A stretch of 64,000 nucleotides of DNA from Timaviella obliquedivisa GSE-PSE-MK23-08B (GCA_019358855.1 JAHHII010000005.1:248001-312000); one strand, 5' to 3'; shown: positions 21,061 to 30,936, counted from the first letter of the stretch. The notes: a model not told the origin generated them from the letters alone. A program made the numbers and translations.

Positions 21061-21098
21061 CTTCCTAACCTCTGCTCCTATTAACAGAGGTTAGGAAG
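21061..21098 (-). terminator. Terminator of alkaline phosphatase gene
   Basis: CTTCCTAACCTCTG (21061-21074) and CAGAGGTTAGGAAG (21085-21098) are a perfect 14-bp inverted repeat around a 10-base loop. It lies 12 bp downstream of the phosphatase stop codon. On the minus strand it is followed by TTTATAGG, a short T stretch. Confidence 0.75.
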
Positions 21099-21110
21099 AA
21101 AAGTAAATCG

Positions 21111-24100
21111 CTACACGGTGAAGCTACTTGCCCCGATCGCGCTGGGTTGAATGCCTGCTAAAGTTGCGAGAACAGTGTTTGTTTCAGTCAAAGTAACGAC
21201 TGTATCATCGGCAAAATCTCCGGTTCCAGCAGAGACTTGCAGTTGACCAAACGTTAAGTTCGCTAACCGAATTAAGTCTTCGCCTACTTTGAAGTCTACA
21301 ATCCAGTCGCGGCTTTCTGCAGCAATCACAAATTGATCGTTGCCAGCGCCCCCTGTCAACACGTTGAAGCCTGCGCCCCCGATTAGCGTGTCGTTACCCA
21401 GTCCACCGACTAGAGCATCATCTCCCGCTAAACCTACGAGTAAATCGTTGCCAGAGTAGCCCACCAGTACGTCATTCTCCGGTGTGCCTGCTAAGGTGTC
21501 AGAGGTTTCACCACCCCTGGCATAGTTAGGCAAGGAATCACGCCCAAACAGGGTTTGATACATGATTCTGTAAATCTCTGTGTTGTCGAGGGTTGACGGT
21601 AACAGATCGGCGTTCATGCCGTAGGTCTTGGAAACAATACTGCCAGGGAAATCAGGAGTGCCGACCCAGGCGATCGCAAAGTTACCCATGGGTCCATCAA
21701 TGCTATCCATCGCCGTAAATGGAACCCAGGGTTCAGATGCACTAGCTGTGCTGCCTTCAGCTCCATCCAGAAAATTGCGGACGGTGTTGGTGGTCGTGGG
21801 GTTAACGTTGATGAAAGGTACTTCCGGCTGACTATCTGCCAGGATCGGGTTGCTGGCATCAAAGTTTCCTGTGGAGCGGGTGTAAGGCGCAAACTGGAAC
21901 ACCTGTAAACCACCCGCGTCGCTGTCGGCAGCGGTAATGACAAGGGTATTGGGGTCTTGAGTATCAACATAATCGATCGCCACACCGATCGCCGCATCGG
22001 CTCGCCGCATTGCCTCAATGGTGCCCGCCGCATTGTTGTTATTGCCGAAGTTGTCGGTGCCTTCTTCTTCGACCACCACAAAGAAACCATCAGGATCTTT
22101 GTTGACGATTTTTAGCGAAGCTTCTAGCATTTCAGCAACGGTTGGCGCAGTAGCAACGTACAGCGGAGAAGGATTTGCGGTGTTTAGCCCTAGTGCTTCC
22201 TCAGTGCGATCGTCGAAGGTGTCAGTTGCTGCAAACACGCCGAGCAGTTTTTCGGGCGGATTGGCGCTATTGACAACAGCGTTCATCTCGTCTTCGGTGT
22301 AGACCACAGTGTAACCGAGGGATTTTGCCAAATCAATCAGGTTGATTGAAGGACGACGCTCTGGACGAGTTTCGGAAGCATCCTCCTCAGCAGTGACGTG
22401 GAATCCGGTGGTGCCAATGGGCAACATGTATAACTCACCTCCACCCAGGATCACGTTTGTACCTGAGCGAATGGTTTGTTCAATAATCTCGGCGTACTTG
22501 TCTCGTGCCCGCACGGTGTTACCCAGGCGGTTTGTGGTTTCTGCGGCAAACGCAGCGGTTCCAGGTTCTGCCATCTGACCCGATTGAATTAAAGCTGTGG
22601 CTTTGCCAGCCAGAATTGCCTCATCCAAAATGCTCAAGCCTTGACGACCCGAAGCTGGAACGACCAGTTCTTGGGTTTCTTCCAAGCCAAAGGATTCGTT
22701 AAACACCTTCACCCCGTTCGCGTGGGTAACAGCCCCTGCGTTGGAAGTTCCGGTCAATTGGTTTTCCATGTGACCGAGATACACCCCAGCATTGGACATT
22801 TTGTCCCAGTTGAGTCTACCGTCGGGGCCTTGATCAATGTTGCGCAGCGCCATGTAATGAGAAGGGCTGGTGCCATCAGGATGAATGAAGATGACGTTCC
22901 CCGTGTCTTTGGTCGCCTGCGGTGCTTTGGGTGCTTCTTGAATGCGAGGTGCTAATTCAACGCCGAATAGCGTCTCGTACATCAACTCATACATCACCGT
23001 GTTGTCTACTGTTGCGGTGAGTTTGTCGGCATTCAGCCCGTGTGCTTTAGAGACGATCGAGCCGCTGAAGTCTGGTGTTCCTGCCCAGGCTACGGCAAAG
23101 GGAAATACATCGCCGTTGGCATCGGGTTGAGAAATAAAGGGTAGAGTGTTGGCTCCGGTGGTTCCATCAAGGGGAACATTGCGGCTGGTAGTGGTGGGGT
23201 TAGCATTGACGGTGCCTAAGGGCTGACCTGCCGTGCGAGGGTCAACCACTTGCAAACCACCAGCATCGCTATCTGCTGCTGTTAGTAACAGAGTGTTGGG
23301 ATGACGCTCAATGAAGTCTAGGGCTGTCCCGATCGCCCGATCGGCTCGAATGGTGCCCTCAATGGTTCCAGCAGCGTTATTGTTGTTGCCAAAGTTATCG
23401 CTACCTTCTTCTTCAACAATAGTGATCGAACCATTGATGAAGTTAGGATGCTTTTCCATTAGCTGCTGCGTGATGTCCAGCATTTCGCCAATTTCAGGAG
23501 CCGTGGACTTATACAAGGGCAGATTGTTTTGAGCCAGGACTTCTTCAGGGCGATCGTTGAAGGTGTGGATGGGCGCAAATACGCCGAGTACTTTCGTCGG
23601 CGGGGTGGGAGTTTTAGACGTGTCCAACAAGTCCCGAAGCTGTTGCTCGGTGTAGACAACGGTGTAGCCCAGGCTTTTCGCCAAATCAATCAAGTTTTCG
23701 GAAGGGCGGTTTAAGGGATTGGAGCTAAGTGCATCATATTCAGCGGCTGTACCATGGAAGCCTGCTTGACCCACCGGAACCATATTAAGTTCGCCACCCC
23801 CTAGAATAAAGTCGGCACCCGATAGAATGACTTCTTTGGTGATGTCTGCTAAGCGCTGACGGGGAGGAACTCGCTGACCCGTTGACGAAATTGTTTCGCC
23901 AACTTGAGACACAAACGCTGCTGTACCCGGCTCATAAGCTGCTCCCGATTGAACAAGAGCCGTTACTTTTTTGGCTTCAATAGCTTCTTGAACAATGGTT
24001 TTACCTGTGGTGCCTGCAAGAGAGGTCACAGATGAATTATCTTGGTTGAGACCAAAAGATTCGGCGTAGACTTTGGTGCCTGTGGCGTGGGTAACGGCTC

Positions 24101-24278
24101 CTGCGTTGGAGGTTCCGCCCAACTGGTCTTCCATGTGTCCTAGGTAGACACCAGACTTATCCAACTTGTCCCAATTCAAGCGTCCGTCGGGGCCGTATTC
24201 TACAAAACGGGCAGCCGCGTAATGGGAGGGACTTGTGCCATCGGGGTGGATGAAAATAACGTGATTATTGCTAGGCAT
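21111..24278 (-). CDS. Tandem-domain alkaline phosphatase with RTX repeats
   Basis: The 1055-residue protein contains two complete copies of an alkaline phosphatase domain (about residues 5-445 and 461-905). Each has VIFIHPDGTSPSHY (metal ligand Asp), nucleophile loop TSNAGAVTHA (Ser57 in copy 1), VEEEG-DNFGNNNNAAGTIE and TAADSDAGGLQV. Both copies appear intact. Residues about 920-990 hold glycine/Asp-rich RTX repeats (GNDLLVGLAGDDALVGG), and no N-terminal signal is present, so export by a type I system as an extracellular Ca2+-binding enzyme is likely. It would release phosphate from organic esters. It sits next to the arsenic cluster. Confidence 0.9.
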   Translation of the reverse strand: MPSNNHVIFIHPDGTSPSHYAAARFVEYGPDGRLNWDKLDKSGVYLGHMEDQLGGTSNAGAVTHATGTKVYAESFGLNQDNSSVTSLAGTTGKTIVQEAIEAKKVTALVQSGAAYEPGTAAFVSQVGETISSTGQRVPPRQRLADITKEVILSGADFILGGGELNMVPVGQAGFHGTAAEYDALSSNPLNRPSENLIDLAKSLGYTVVYTEQQLRDLLDTSKTPTPPTKVLGVFAPIHTFNDRPEEVLAQNNLPLYKSTAPEIGEMLDITQQLMEKHPNFINGSITIVEEEGSDNFGNNNNAAGTIEGTIRADRAIGTALDFIERHPNTLLLTAADSDAGGLQVVDPRTAGQPLGTVNANPTTTSRNVPLDGTTGANTLPFISQPDANGDVFPFAVAWAGTPDFSGSIVSKAHGLNADKLTATVDNTVMYELMYETLFGVELAPRIQEAPKAPQATKDTGNVIFIHPDGTSPSHYMALRNIDQGPDGRLNWDKMSNAGVYLGHMENQLTGTSNAGAVTHANGVKVFNESFGLEETQELVVPASGRQGLSILDEAILAGKATALIQSGQMAEPGTAAFAAETTNRLGNTVRARDKYAEIIEQTIRSGTNVILGGGELYMLPIGTTGFHVTAEEDASETRPERRPSINLIDLAKSLGYTVVYTEDEMNAVVNSANPPEKLLGVFAATDTFDDRTEEALGLNTANPSPLYVATAPTVAEMLEASLKIVNKDPDGFFVVVEEEGTDNFGNNNNAAGTIEAMRRADAAIGVAIDYVDTQDPNTLVITAADSDAGGLQVFQFAPYTRSTGNFDASNPILADSQPEVPFINVNPTTTNTVRNFLDGAEGSTASASEPWVPFTAMDSIDGPMGNFAIAWVGTPDFPGSIVSKTYGMNADLLPSTLDNTEIYRIMYQTLFGRDSLPNYARGGETSDTLAGTPENDVLVGYSGNDLLVGLAGDDALVGGLGNDTLIGGAGFNVLTGGAGNDQFVIAAESRDWIVDFKVGEDLIRLANLTFGQLQVSAGTGDFADDTVVTLTETNTVLATLAGIQPSAIGASSFTV

Positions 24279-24470
24279 TTACACTCCAAAAGCGGTTTAA
24301 TGATGTTTGAGCTAAGTAACCTTAAAAAACTGCTCGCAACTTTTCTAAAACTACTACCGAATCTAGAACCACTGTTGCGCGCAGCTGATCACCAATCAGG
24401 ATCGCATTCTAAAGTTAAGAGATTGCTGTCAATGAGTTAAAAGATCGCTCTAAAAACACGTCATCCACCT

Positions 24471-25127
24471 TTAGTTAGATTTTACTTCTAAGGCTGCGTT
24501 AGCATTCTCGACGATCGCTTTTGCGGCTTTCTCTTTGCGTTCACTGTGGCGATCGGTGAGGTAATCTACTTGTTCTCGCAGCAGCATTGTGAACTTGTAA
24601 AGTTCCTCCATAACATCGACCACGCGATCGCGGTAGGGGGAGTCTTTCATAGTGCCGTCTTCGTTAAACTCTTGGTAAGCTTTGGCAACTGAGGATTGAT
24701 TGGGAATGGTAAACATTCGCATCCAGCGCCCTAACAGTCTTAAGGTGTTAACGGCGTTAAAAGACTGTGAGCCACCGCTGACTTGCATGACTGCGAGAGT
24801 TCGACCCTGGGTTGGGCGCAATGCTCCAATGCTGAGGGGAATCCAGTCCAGTTGGTTTTTGATAATGCCCGTGATCTGCCCGTGCATCTCTGGGCTAGAC
24901 CAAACTTGCCCTTCTGACCATTGGCTTAATTCCCGTAGCTCCTGTACTTTAAAGTGTGTGTCGGGGACGCTGCCATAAATTGGTAATTCGCGGGGGTCAA
25001 AAATTCGCACTTCTGCACCCAAGTCTTCAATAATTCGCGCGGCTTCTTCGGTAAGCAGACGACTATAAGATCGATCGCGCAATGAGCCGTACAAGAACAA
25101 GATTCTTGGTTTATGAGTAAAGTTCAT
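24471..25127 (-). CDS. arsH: ArsH, NADPH-dependent FMN reductase
   Basis: The 218-residue flavoprotein has the FMN phosphate-binding motif [13 protein letters not shown] near residues 14-26 and [36 protein letters not shown] is specific for ArsH. ArsH proteins oxidise trivalent organoarsenicals and reduce quinones or metals. It is the last gene of the ars run, 33 bp after a phosphatase gene. Its place in an ars cluster, not just similarity to other FMN reductases, supports the name. Confidence 0.92.
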   Translation of the reverse strand: MNFTHKPRILFLYGSLRDRSYSRLLTEEAARIIEDLGAEVRIFDPRELPIYGSVPDTHFKVQELRELSQWSEGQVWSSPEMHGQITGIIKNQLDWIPLSIGALRPTQGRTLAVMQVSGGSQSFNAVNTLRLLGRWMRMFTIPNQSSVAKAYQEFNEDGTMKDSPYRDRVVDVMEELYKFTMLLREQVDYLTDRHSERKEKAAKAIVENANAALEVKSN

Positions 25128-25160
25128 GTTCTGGCTCCTGGTTTTCTGAGTGGGTATTGC

Positions 25161-25607
25161 TTATTGTTCTGCTAAGGTTTGTAAGAAATTTGTTTGAGAT
25201 TCTCGCAAGTCAATATCAGAATTCGCGTTGTTAATTATTTGCATTGCTTCGGCGTAGGATGATCCAGAACTGATCAAATAAGCGGCAATCATTGTGGCTG
25301 TTCGTCGCCGTCCATTGGTGCAGTGAATGGCGACGGCGTTGTCAAGCTGATTTTGCTGGTTAATGAAGCCTTGTAGTTTCTGAACTTGTTCTGGGCTAGG
25401 GGCAGTGCCTCCGGAGGTGGGAAGCCACACATGGGGAATGTTTGCTTCATCATATAAAGCTAGATTAGAAGGGTCATCTAATATGGAAGCGATCGCGCCA
25501 ATGCCTGCTTCTTTGAGTTCGTTAAGTTCTTCAGGGGTAGGTTTACGCACTCCGGCTAGTTTGCCTGGAATCACCCACCAGAGGTTTTCGGCGATCGGGT
25601 TTTCCAT
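25161..25607 (-). CDS. Dual-specificity-type phosphatase, HCX5R (copy 1)
   Basis: The 148-residue protein opens with ENLWWVIPGKLAGVRKPT and has the catalytic loop AIHCTNGRRRTATMIAA (HCX5R, Cys about residue 96) of cysteine phosphatases. A conserved Asp lies upstream (SILDDPSN). It is a paralogue of the next gene upstream and the pair sits between acr3 and arsH, where arsC often lies. HCX5R enzymes of the Acr2/Cdc25 type can reduce arsenate, so arsenate reduction is a plausible role. Ordinary protein phosphatase activity is equally open. Confidence 0.82.
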   Translation of the reverse strand: MENPIAENLWWVIPGKLAGVRKPTPEELNELKEAGIGAIASILDDPSNLALYDEANIPHVWLPTSGGTAPSPEQVQKLQGFINQQNQLDNAVAIHCTNGRRRTATMIAAYLISSGSSYAEAMQIINNANSDIDLRESQTNFLQTLAEQ

Positions 25608-25649
25608 GGGTGCTTCTTGACGATTGGAGGATAAGTTGCTGACACCAAA

Positions 25650-26105
25650 CTATTCTTGCGCTAACTTTTGCAGAAAAATAGCCTGGGTTTCTGGTAGTTC
25701 GATACTGGAGTTAGCATTCAGGATGGTTTTCATTGTGCTCTCATAGGACAAACCCGTCCCTATTAGGTATGCTGCCAAGAGGGTTCCAGTCCGATGTTTT
25801 CCTGTGCTGCAATGAACGGCAACAGCAAGGTTCAAAAGATTTTGATGCTCAACAAAGTTCTGAAACTCTTGAATTTGTGATGGGCTTGGAGCCGAATCTA
25901 CCGCGATGGGCAACCAAAGGTAAGGAATTCTGATTTGCTGATAGAAGTTCAGATTAGAAGAGTCATGAAAGACAGAGGCGATCGCGCCAATGCCTAATTC
26001 TTTGAGTTCGTTGAGTTCTTCAAATGTGGGCTTACGGACTCCGGCCAGTTTTCCTGGAATTACCCACCAGAGGTTTTCGGCGATCGGTTGAGTCGTTTGT
26101 ATCAT
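25650..26105 (-). CDS. Dual-specificity-type phosphatase, HCX5R (copy 2)
   Basis: The 151-residue protein shares the start ENLWWVIPGKLAGVRKPTFE with its downstream neighbour. Its catalytic loop is VHCSTGKHRTGTLLAAYLIG (HCX5R), differing at the variable loop positions from HCTNGRRRT. The two copies therefore arose by tandem duplication and have diverged around the active site. It begins 28 bp after acr3 ends and is surely in the same operon. The function is as uncertain as for copy 1; arsenate reductase is a candidate role. Confidence 0.82.
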   Translation of the reverse strand: MIQTTQPIAENLWWVIPGKLAGVRKPTFEELNELKELGIGAIASVFHDSSNLNFYQQIRIPYLWLPIAVDSAPSPSQIQEFQNFVEHQNLLNLAVAVHCSTGKHRTGTLLAAYLIGTGLSYESTMKTILNANSSIELPETQAIFLQKLAQE

Positions 26106-26133
26106 TGACGCTTTCTCTCAAATGGAATGAAAA

Positions 26134-27198
26134 TTAGCGAATGCGGGTTTCTGAAAATTGAAAGAATCGTCTTTGAAACCAGAATGAAACGTTGACTAAC
26201 CCAATTAGCATCGGAACTTCGACCAATGGTCCTACAACTGCTGCAAAGGCTGCCCCTGAATTGATGCCAAACACCGCTACGGCAACCGCGATCGCTAGTT
26301 CAAAGTTATTTCCTGCGGCGGTAAATGCCACACTTGCCGCTTGTGAATAGTCTGCTTTAATCTTCCACGCCAGGTAGAAACTGACGAAAAACATGATGAG
26401 AAAGTAAATGATGAGTGGAATGGCAATTCGCACGACATCAAAAGGGATTTGCACGATGAGGTTCCCCTTTAAACTGAACATGATGACGATTGTAAATAGC
26501 AGTGCAATTAGCGTGATGGGGCCGATTTTGGGGACAAATTCTTCGTGATACCACGATCGTCCTTTGGCTTTAACTAAAAAGTAGCGCGTCAAATATCCTG
26601 CCAAGAAAGGGATGCCTAAATAAATAAGAACACTTTGGGTAATTTCAGCAATGCTGACATTCACGACACTACTCTGCAACCCAAACAAAGGGGGTAGCAC
26701 GCTCAGGAAAAACCAAGCAAAAGGACTGTAGAAAATCACTTGAAAAATGCTGTTGAAGGCAACAAGTCCGGCGGTGTATTCCGTGTTGCCTCGCGCCAAA
26801 TCGCTCCACACAACCACCATCGCAATGCAACGCGCTAACCCAATGAGAATTAATCCCATCATGTATTCTGGGTAGCTGCTGAGAAAAGTGATGGCTAGAA
26901 CAAACATGATAATAGGACCAATCACCCAGTTGAGCAGGAGCGATAGCCCTAGTATTTTGCCGTTACGAAAAACGTCTCCCAATTCTTCATAGCGCACCTT
27001 TGCTAGGGGAGGATACATCATTAAAATCAATCCGATCGCGATCGGAATATTGGTTGTGCCAACCTGAAATTGATTGATGACTGCATCGACAGCAGGGAAA
27101 AAGTAGCCGATGCTAACGCCCACTGCCATGGCTAGAAAAATCCATAGAGTTAGGTAGCGATCGAAAAAGGAAAGCCGTTTTAGGGTTGATTGTTGCAT
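26134..27198 (-). CDS. acr3: Arsenite efflux transporter Acr3
   Basis: The 354-residue, ten-helix member of the bile/arsenite/riboflavin transporter family exports As(III) from the cytoplasm. The diagnostic [16 protein letters not shown] segment contains the Cys essential in Acr3, and [16 protein letters not shown] contains the conserved Glu of the TM9 region. It starts 50 bp after arsJ. It provides arsenite export, complementing ArsJ, which exports 1-arseno-3-phosphoglycerate. Confidence 0.93.
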   Translation of the reverse strand: MQQSTLKRLSFFDRYLTLWIFLAMAVGVSIGYFFPAVDAVINQFQVGTTNIPIAIGLILMMYPPLAKVRYEELGDVFRNGKILGLSLLLNWVIGPIIMFVLAITFLSSYPEYMMGLILIGLARCIAMVVVWSDLARGNTEYTAGLVAFNSIFQVIFYSPFAWFFLSVLPPLFGLQSSVVNVSIAEITQSVLIYLGIPFLAGYLTRYFLVKAKGRSWYHEEFVPKIGPITLIALLFTIVIMFSLKGNLIVQIPFDVVRIAIPLIIYFLIMFFVSFYLAWKIKADYSQAASVAFTAAGNNFELAIAVAVAVFGINSGAAFAAVVGPLVEVPMLIGLVNVSFWFQRRFFQFSETRIR

Positions 27199-27248
27199 CA
27201 GTGAGATGGATTTTGTGAAGTTTTTGGGGTGAGCTTAATTCAAAAATT

Positions 27249-28508
27249 TTAATCTCCATCGCCTACTTTCCATGCAATCTCTTTACTGGGTTGAGGATCA
27301 GGTAGCATACGCGTAATGACCGCTGCTGCCAACACCATTGCTGTTGATACCCACAAGCAGCCCACCAAACCATAGAACTGATAGACCAATCCAGATAAAA
27401 CGGTTCCCGCTAAGCGCCCACCAGAGTTTGCCATATAGTAAAAGCCAACATTTAACGCTACTTTGTCGTCATCGGTGAATGCTAAAACTAAATATGAATG
27501 AACAGCAGAGTTGAATGCAAAGACAACACCGAAAATAAGCAGTCCACCGACGATCGCCCCAGCCGCAGGAACTCCCGATTGAAGGGCGATGGCGATCGCG
27601 GCAGGAACCGCTGTGAGCAGAAAAGTCCAAAATTGCACCGTTTTGGATTGAGGTGGACGACCTGACCCGAATTGCTGTATTAATGTTGGAGCCAGGGTTT
27701 GAATCAGTCCGTAGCCAATGACCCAACAGGCGAGAAATCCGCCCACCTGAAAAAATGACCAGCCCAACACGCTCCGCAGGAAGACAGGTAATCCGACGAC
27801 AAACCAAACGTCTCTAGAGCCGAATAGAAAGAATCGAGCCGCAGAGAGAATATTGATTTCACGACTTTTGGAGAAAAGTTGAGTAAATTTAACTTTCGCC
27901 TTAATTTTGCCCATTCCTTTCGGCAGAAACAAGCCAGTGAACATTAATAGGAATAATCCTCCTGCCATAATCCAGAGAGAATTAATGAAGCCAAATAATG
28001 CTAGAAGAGCACTCCCCAAAAAGAAACCTACTCCTTTTAATGCATTTTTAGAGCCTGTCAAAATGGCAACCCATTTGAACAATGCAGACTGAGCATCTTG
28101 CGGCACGACTAATCGAATCGCGCTTTTGGTACTCATTTTGGTCAAGTCTTTAGCAACGCCTGAAAATGCTTGAGCCACCATTACATAAAATACAGCCAAC
28201 CCTTGTGCCCAGCCAGGATTGAGAAATGACAGCATTATTAGGGAAAAGATTTGCAATCCAATCCCCGTGTAGAGCGTGACCTTGAGTCCTAACTGAGATC
28301 CAATCCAGCCGCCTAAGAAGTTCGTAATCACTCCAAAGACTTCGTAGAATAAAAAGAGTGAGGCAATTTGAATGGGGGTGTAGCCGATGTTGTTGAAGTA
28401 GAGCAACACCAACATCCGCAGGGCACCATCGGTAATTGTGAAGCCCCAGTAGGTTAGGGTTACGAGGATGTAGTTCTTAAAATTGGCACGAGAGGCGGTA
28501 TTTGCCAT
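27249..28508 (-). CDS. arsJ: ArsJ, organoarsenical MFS exporter
   Basis: The 419-residue MFS transporter matches ArsJ in its N terminus (NYILVTLTYWGFTITDGALRM), in GGWIGSQLGLKVTLYTG and in AKDLTKMSTKSAIRLVVP. Work on Pseudomonas showed that ArsJ removes 1-arseno-3-phosphoglycerate, made by the partner GAPDH from arsenate. The GAPDH gene is directly upstream with 55 bp between, as in other arsJ loci. About 12 membrane helices are visible. Confidence 0.92.
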   Translation of the reverse strand: MANTASRANFKNYILVTLTYWGFTITDGALRMLVLLYFNNIGYTPIQIASLFLFYEVFGVITNFLGGWIGSQLGLKVTLYTGIGLQIFSLIMLSFLNPGWAQGLAVFYVMVAQAFSGVAKDLTKMSTKSAIRLVVPQDAQSALFKWVAILTGSKNALKGVGFFLGSALLALFGFINSLWIMAGGLFLLMFTGLFLPKGMGKIKAKVKFTQLFSKSREINILSAARFFLFGSRDVWFVVGLPVFLRSVLGWSFFQVGGFLACWVIGYGLIQTLAPTLIQQFGSGRPPQSKTVQFWTFLLTAVPAAIAIALQSGVPAAGAIVGGLLIFGVVFAFNSAVHSYLVLAFTDDDKVALNVGFYYMANSGGRLAGTVLSGLVYQFYGLVGCLWVSTAMVLAAAVITRMLPDPQPSKEIAWKVGDGD

Positions 28509-28563
28509 AGGAAACGAGGAAGTAGGGAGGGCTAAATTCTTAGGAAAGACGCTTAACTCAGAC

Positions 28564-29574
28564 CTATAGCAAACTTATTGCAACTTTTTTCGCGAGTTCT
28601 ACCATGCGATTTGAGTAGCCCCATTCGTTGTCGTACCACGCCAAAATTTTGACTTGTGTTTCATTGACAACCATGGTGGAAAGCGCGTCAATAATTGAGG
28701 AGCGCGGATCATCTTTGTAATCGATCGAGACTAAGGGGCGTTCTTCATAGCCCAAAATACCGTTGAGTGCTCCTTCAGCCGCTGTTTTTAGCAGTTGATT
28801 CACTTCTGCAACGGTGGTCGATCGCGCCACTTCAAAGACGCAATCTGTCAGGGATGCATTGAGCAAGGGGACTCGGACAGCTAACCCGTTAAGCTTTCCA
28901 TTCAGTTCGGGATAAATTAGCCCGATCGCCGTTGCTGATCCGGTGGTGGTTGGAATCAACGATAAACTGGTTGCTCTTGCCCGACGCAGATCTTTATGGG
29001 GTGCATCGACGATCGTTTGAGTATTGGTGTTGTCGTGAATTGTGGTAATCACACCATGTTTGATGCCCAGCCCTTCATGGATTACTTTGACAACGGGGGC
29101 AAGACAGTTTGTGGTACAAGATGCGGCTGTGACCAGATGGTGTTCGCTGGGCTGATAGAGATGATCATTGACGCCCATTACAATATTGAGTGCTCCTTGC
29201 TTGACGGGAGCCGCCACAATTACCTTTTTCACGCCTCGCTTAAAGTAGGGTTCGAGCGCTTCGGGCGTGCGAAACTTTCCAGAACATTCCAATACAATAT
29301 CAATTCCGTAATCCTCCCAAGCTACATCGCCGGGTTGGGCGTGTTCGCTGAAGGTCAGGGATTTTCCGTCAATCAAAATTCGATCGTCACCTGCTTCTAC
29401 TTCAGGTGCCCAACGTCCATGCACCGAGTCAAATTTAAGCAAATGAGCCGCTGTGACTGCCCCGCCTTTGACTTCATTGATATGCACAAACTCGATTTCT
29501 GACCAACCCCAAGCTGCCCGTAAATCCAAGCGTCCAATTCTGCCAAATCCATTAATTCCGACTCGTACAGCCAT
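28564..29574 (-). CDS. ArsJ-associated glyceraldehyde-3-phosphate dehydrogenase
   Basis: The 336-residue GAPDH has the NAD-binding start [19 protein letters not shown], the active-site [16 protein letters not shown] with catalytic Cys and His in DNTNTQ, and the C-terminal [36 protein letters not shown] marks the ArsJ-linked subgroup. It would add arsenate to glyceraldehyde-3-phosphate to form the unstable 1-arseno-3-phosphoglycerate that ArsJ exports. ATG 29574 with AGGTGA upstream is chosen over a GTG 9 bases earlier. Confidence 0.92.
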   Translation of the reverse strand: MAVRVGINGFGRIGRLDLRAAWGWSEIEFVHINEVKGGAVTAAHLLKFDSVHGRWAPEVEAGDDRILIDGKSLTFSEHAQPGDVAWEDYGIDIVLECSGKFRTPEALEPYFKRGVKKVIVAAPVKQGALNIVMGVNDHLYQPSEHHLVTAASCTTNCLAPVVKVIHEGLGIKHGVITTIHDNTNTQTIVDAPHKDLRRARATSLSLIPTTTGSATAIGLIYPELNGKLNGLAVRVPLLNASLTDCVFEVARSTTVAEVNQLLKTAAEGALNGILGYEERPLVSIDYKDDPRSSIIDALSTMVVNETQVKILAWYDNEWGYSNRMVELAKKVAISLL

Positions 29575-29713
29575 AGACTTCACCTAGCGAATTATTTTTA
29601 TATTTCAATTTAATTTAGTATATTGCTTTATTGTAGTTGCTTCAGATAGAGATCTTAAGGCTTATACAAAAAGTTAAATCTAAAAAAATTGATTTATTTT
29701 GAACTTAGGCTTG

Positions 29714-29762
29714 ATTGGCTATCTCCGATCGCTCAGTTACATGGCGATCGGGGATAGCCAAT
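29714..29762 (-). terminator. Inverted repeat after pstS-like gene
   Basis: ATTGGCTATCTCCGATCGC (29714-29732) and GCGATCGGGGATAGCCAAT (29744-29762) pair with one mismatch around an 11-base loop. The hairpin begins 3 bp past the pstS-like stop. On the minus strand it is followed by CAAGCC rather than a T run, so termination may be partial. It separates arsR-pstS from GAPDH-arsJ and onward. Confidence 0.6.
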
Positions 29763-29765
29763 ACC

Positions 29766-30857
29766 TTAAAAAGTTGCCTGTTTGCGCAACAATTCCTCAA
29801 TAGTCACATCGGGTTGGGGAATCCCTTCAAACACTGTTCCAACTTTACCCCGGTAAAAGTGCAGTTCACTAAGACGATAGCCTGCGTCGGGAAGGGGGAT
29901 GAACTGCGCCACTTCCGAAACCCGTTTCGCATTCCGAACATAAAAGAGAACAAATTCCTGAAGTTCAGGTTTCTGCTGGACTGCTGCCGTGTTGATGTAA
30001 ATGAACAAGGGGCGGGCAAAGGGACGATACGTTGCCTTTTCAACCGCTGCCCGCGACGGAGCCACCGCGCCTTGACCTTTGCCATAATCCACGGCTAAGG
30101 CTTTTAGCTGATCCTGCGTGTCCTCAAAATAAGAAAACCCAAAATAGCCGAGCGCGTTCGGATCTTTGCTTACGCCTGCAACAAGTTCGCTATCATCTTC
30201 GCTGGCGGTGTAATCGGTGCGGCTTGCGTCAGCGTCTCCATTGACGACTTCGTTGAAGTAATCAAACGTTCCCGAATCCTGTCCTGCCCCATAGAGCTTC
30301 AAGGGGCGATCGGGATATGAGGCTCGAATTTGTTTCCAATTCGTAATTTTTCCTTGCGCCGCGGGTTCCCAAACCTTTTGCAACTCTGCCACCGTGATGT
30401 CTTGTGCCCAAGTATTTTGGGAGTTAACGGCGATTGTTAAGGCATCAAACGCTACAGGCAGTTCAATGTAGCGCACACCCTTTTGGCTACAAGCTGCCAT
30501 TTCCTCTTTCAAAATTGGGCGAGAGGCATTGCTGATGTCAGTTTCTCCAGCGCAAAACTTTCTAAAGCCGGCAGTCGTCCCAGAGAACTTAACATCAATG
30601 GGAACCGCGCTTTCTCCTTCAGATTCTCTGTATTCTTTGGCGATCGCGTCACTAATTGGAAAGACTGTGCTCGATCCATCAATTTGAATAGTACCTGATG
30701 TCGGGACGACAGGATTGGAGATTTCTGGTGAAGCTGTTGCCACTTGCGTCTGATTGGAATCTGCTGAGTTTGGAGCGCTACAGCCAATTAATCCAAAGAC
30801 TGCCACAACACATAAACTAAAAAGTGTTCTGGTTGTAATCGATACACTAGCAATCAT
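29766..30857 (-). CDS. PstS-like phosphate-binding lipoprotein
   Basis: The 363-residue protein has a lipoprotein signal ending FGLIGCSAP and then the PstS fold: IQIDGSSTVFPISDAIAKEY, KFSGTTAGFRKFC (phosphate loop), GAGQDSGTFDYFNEVV and LGYFGFSYF. The ATG at 30857 is chosen because it places the signal at the N terminus; an upstream TTG adds 23 unneeded residues. It is transcribed with arsR, which suggests control by arsenite. It might bind phosphate or arsenate in the periplasm. No pstCAB follows in this window. Confidence 0.88.
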   Translation of the reverse strand: MIASVSITTRTLFSLCVVAVFGLIGCSAPNSADSNQTQVATASPEISNPVVPTSGTIQIDGSSTVFPISDAIAKEYRESEGESAVPIDVKFSGTTAGFRKFCAGETDISNASRPILKEEMAACSQKGVRYIELPVAFDALTIAVNSQNTWAQDITVAELQKVWEPAAQGKITNWKQIRASYPDRPLKLYGAGQDSGTFDYFNEVVNGDADASRTDYTASEDDSELVAGVSKDPNALGYFGFSYFEDTQDQLKALAVDYGKGQGAVAPSRAAVEKATYRPFARPLFIYINTAAVQQKPELQEFVLFYVRNAKRVSEVAQFIPLPDAGYRLSELHFYRGKVGTVFEGIPQPDVTIEELLRKQATF

Positions 30858-30936
30858 ATAAATTTCACTTTCAAGTGCCCTAATAAGGAACACTACAATT
30901 ATTTCAAATAAAGTTGATTGTTCCAAGTACAGTGCA

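Noticed and set aside
21700-23600. Many plus-strand open frames opposite the phosphatase gene
   Set aside because: They are shadows of a GC-biased, repetitive coding sequence on the minus strand.
24279-24470. Pho box upstream of the alkaline phosphatase
   Set aside because: No row of CTTAACCT-like repeats is visible; only a single weak TTAAGGTTA-like match.
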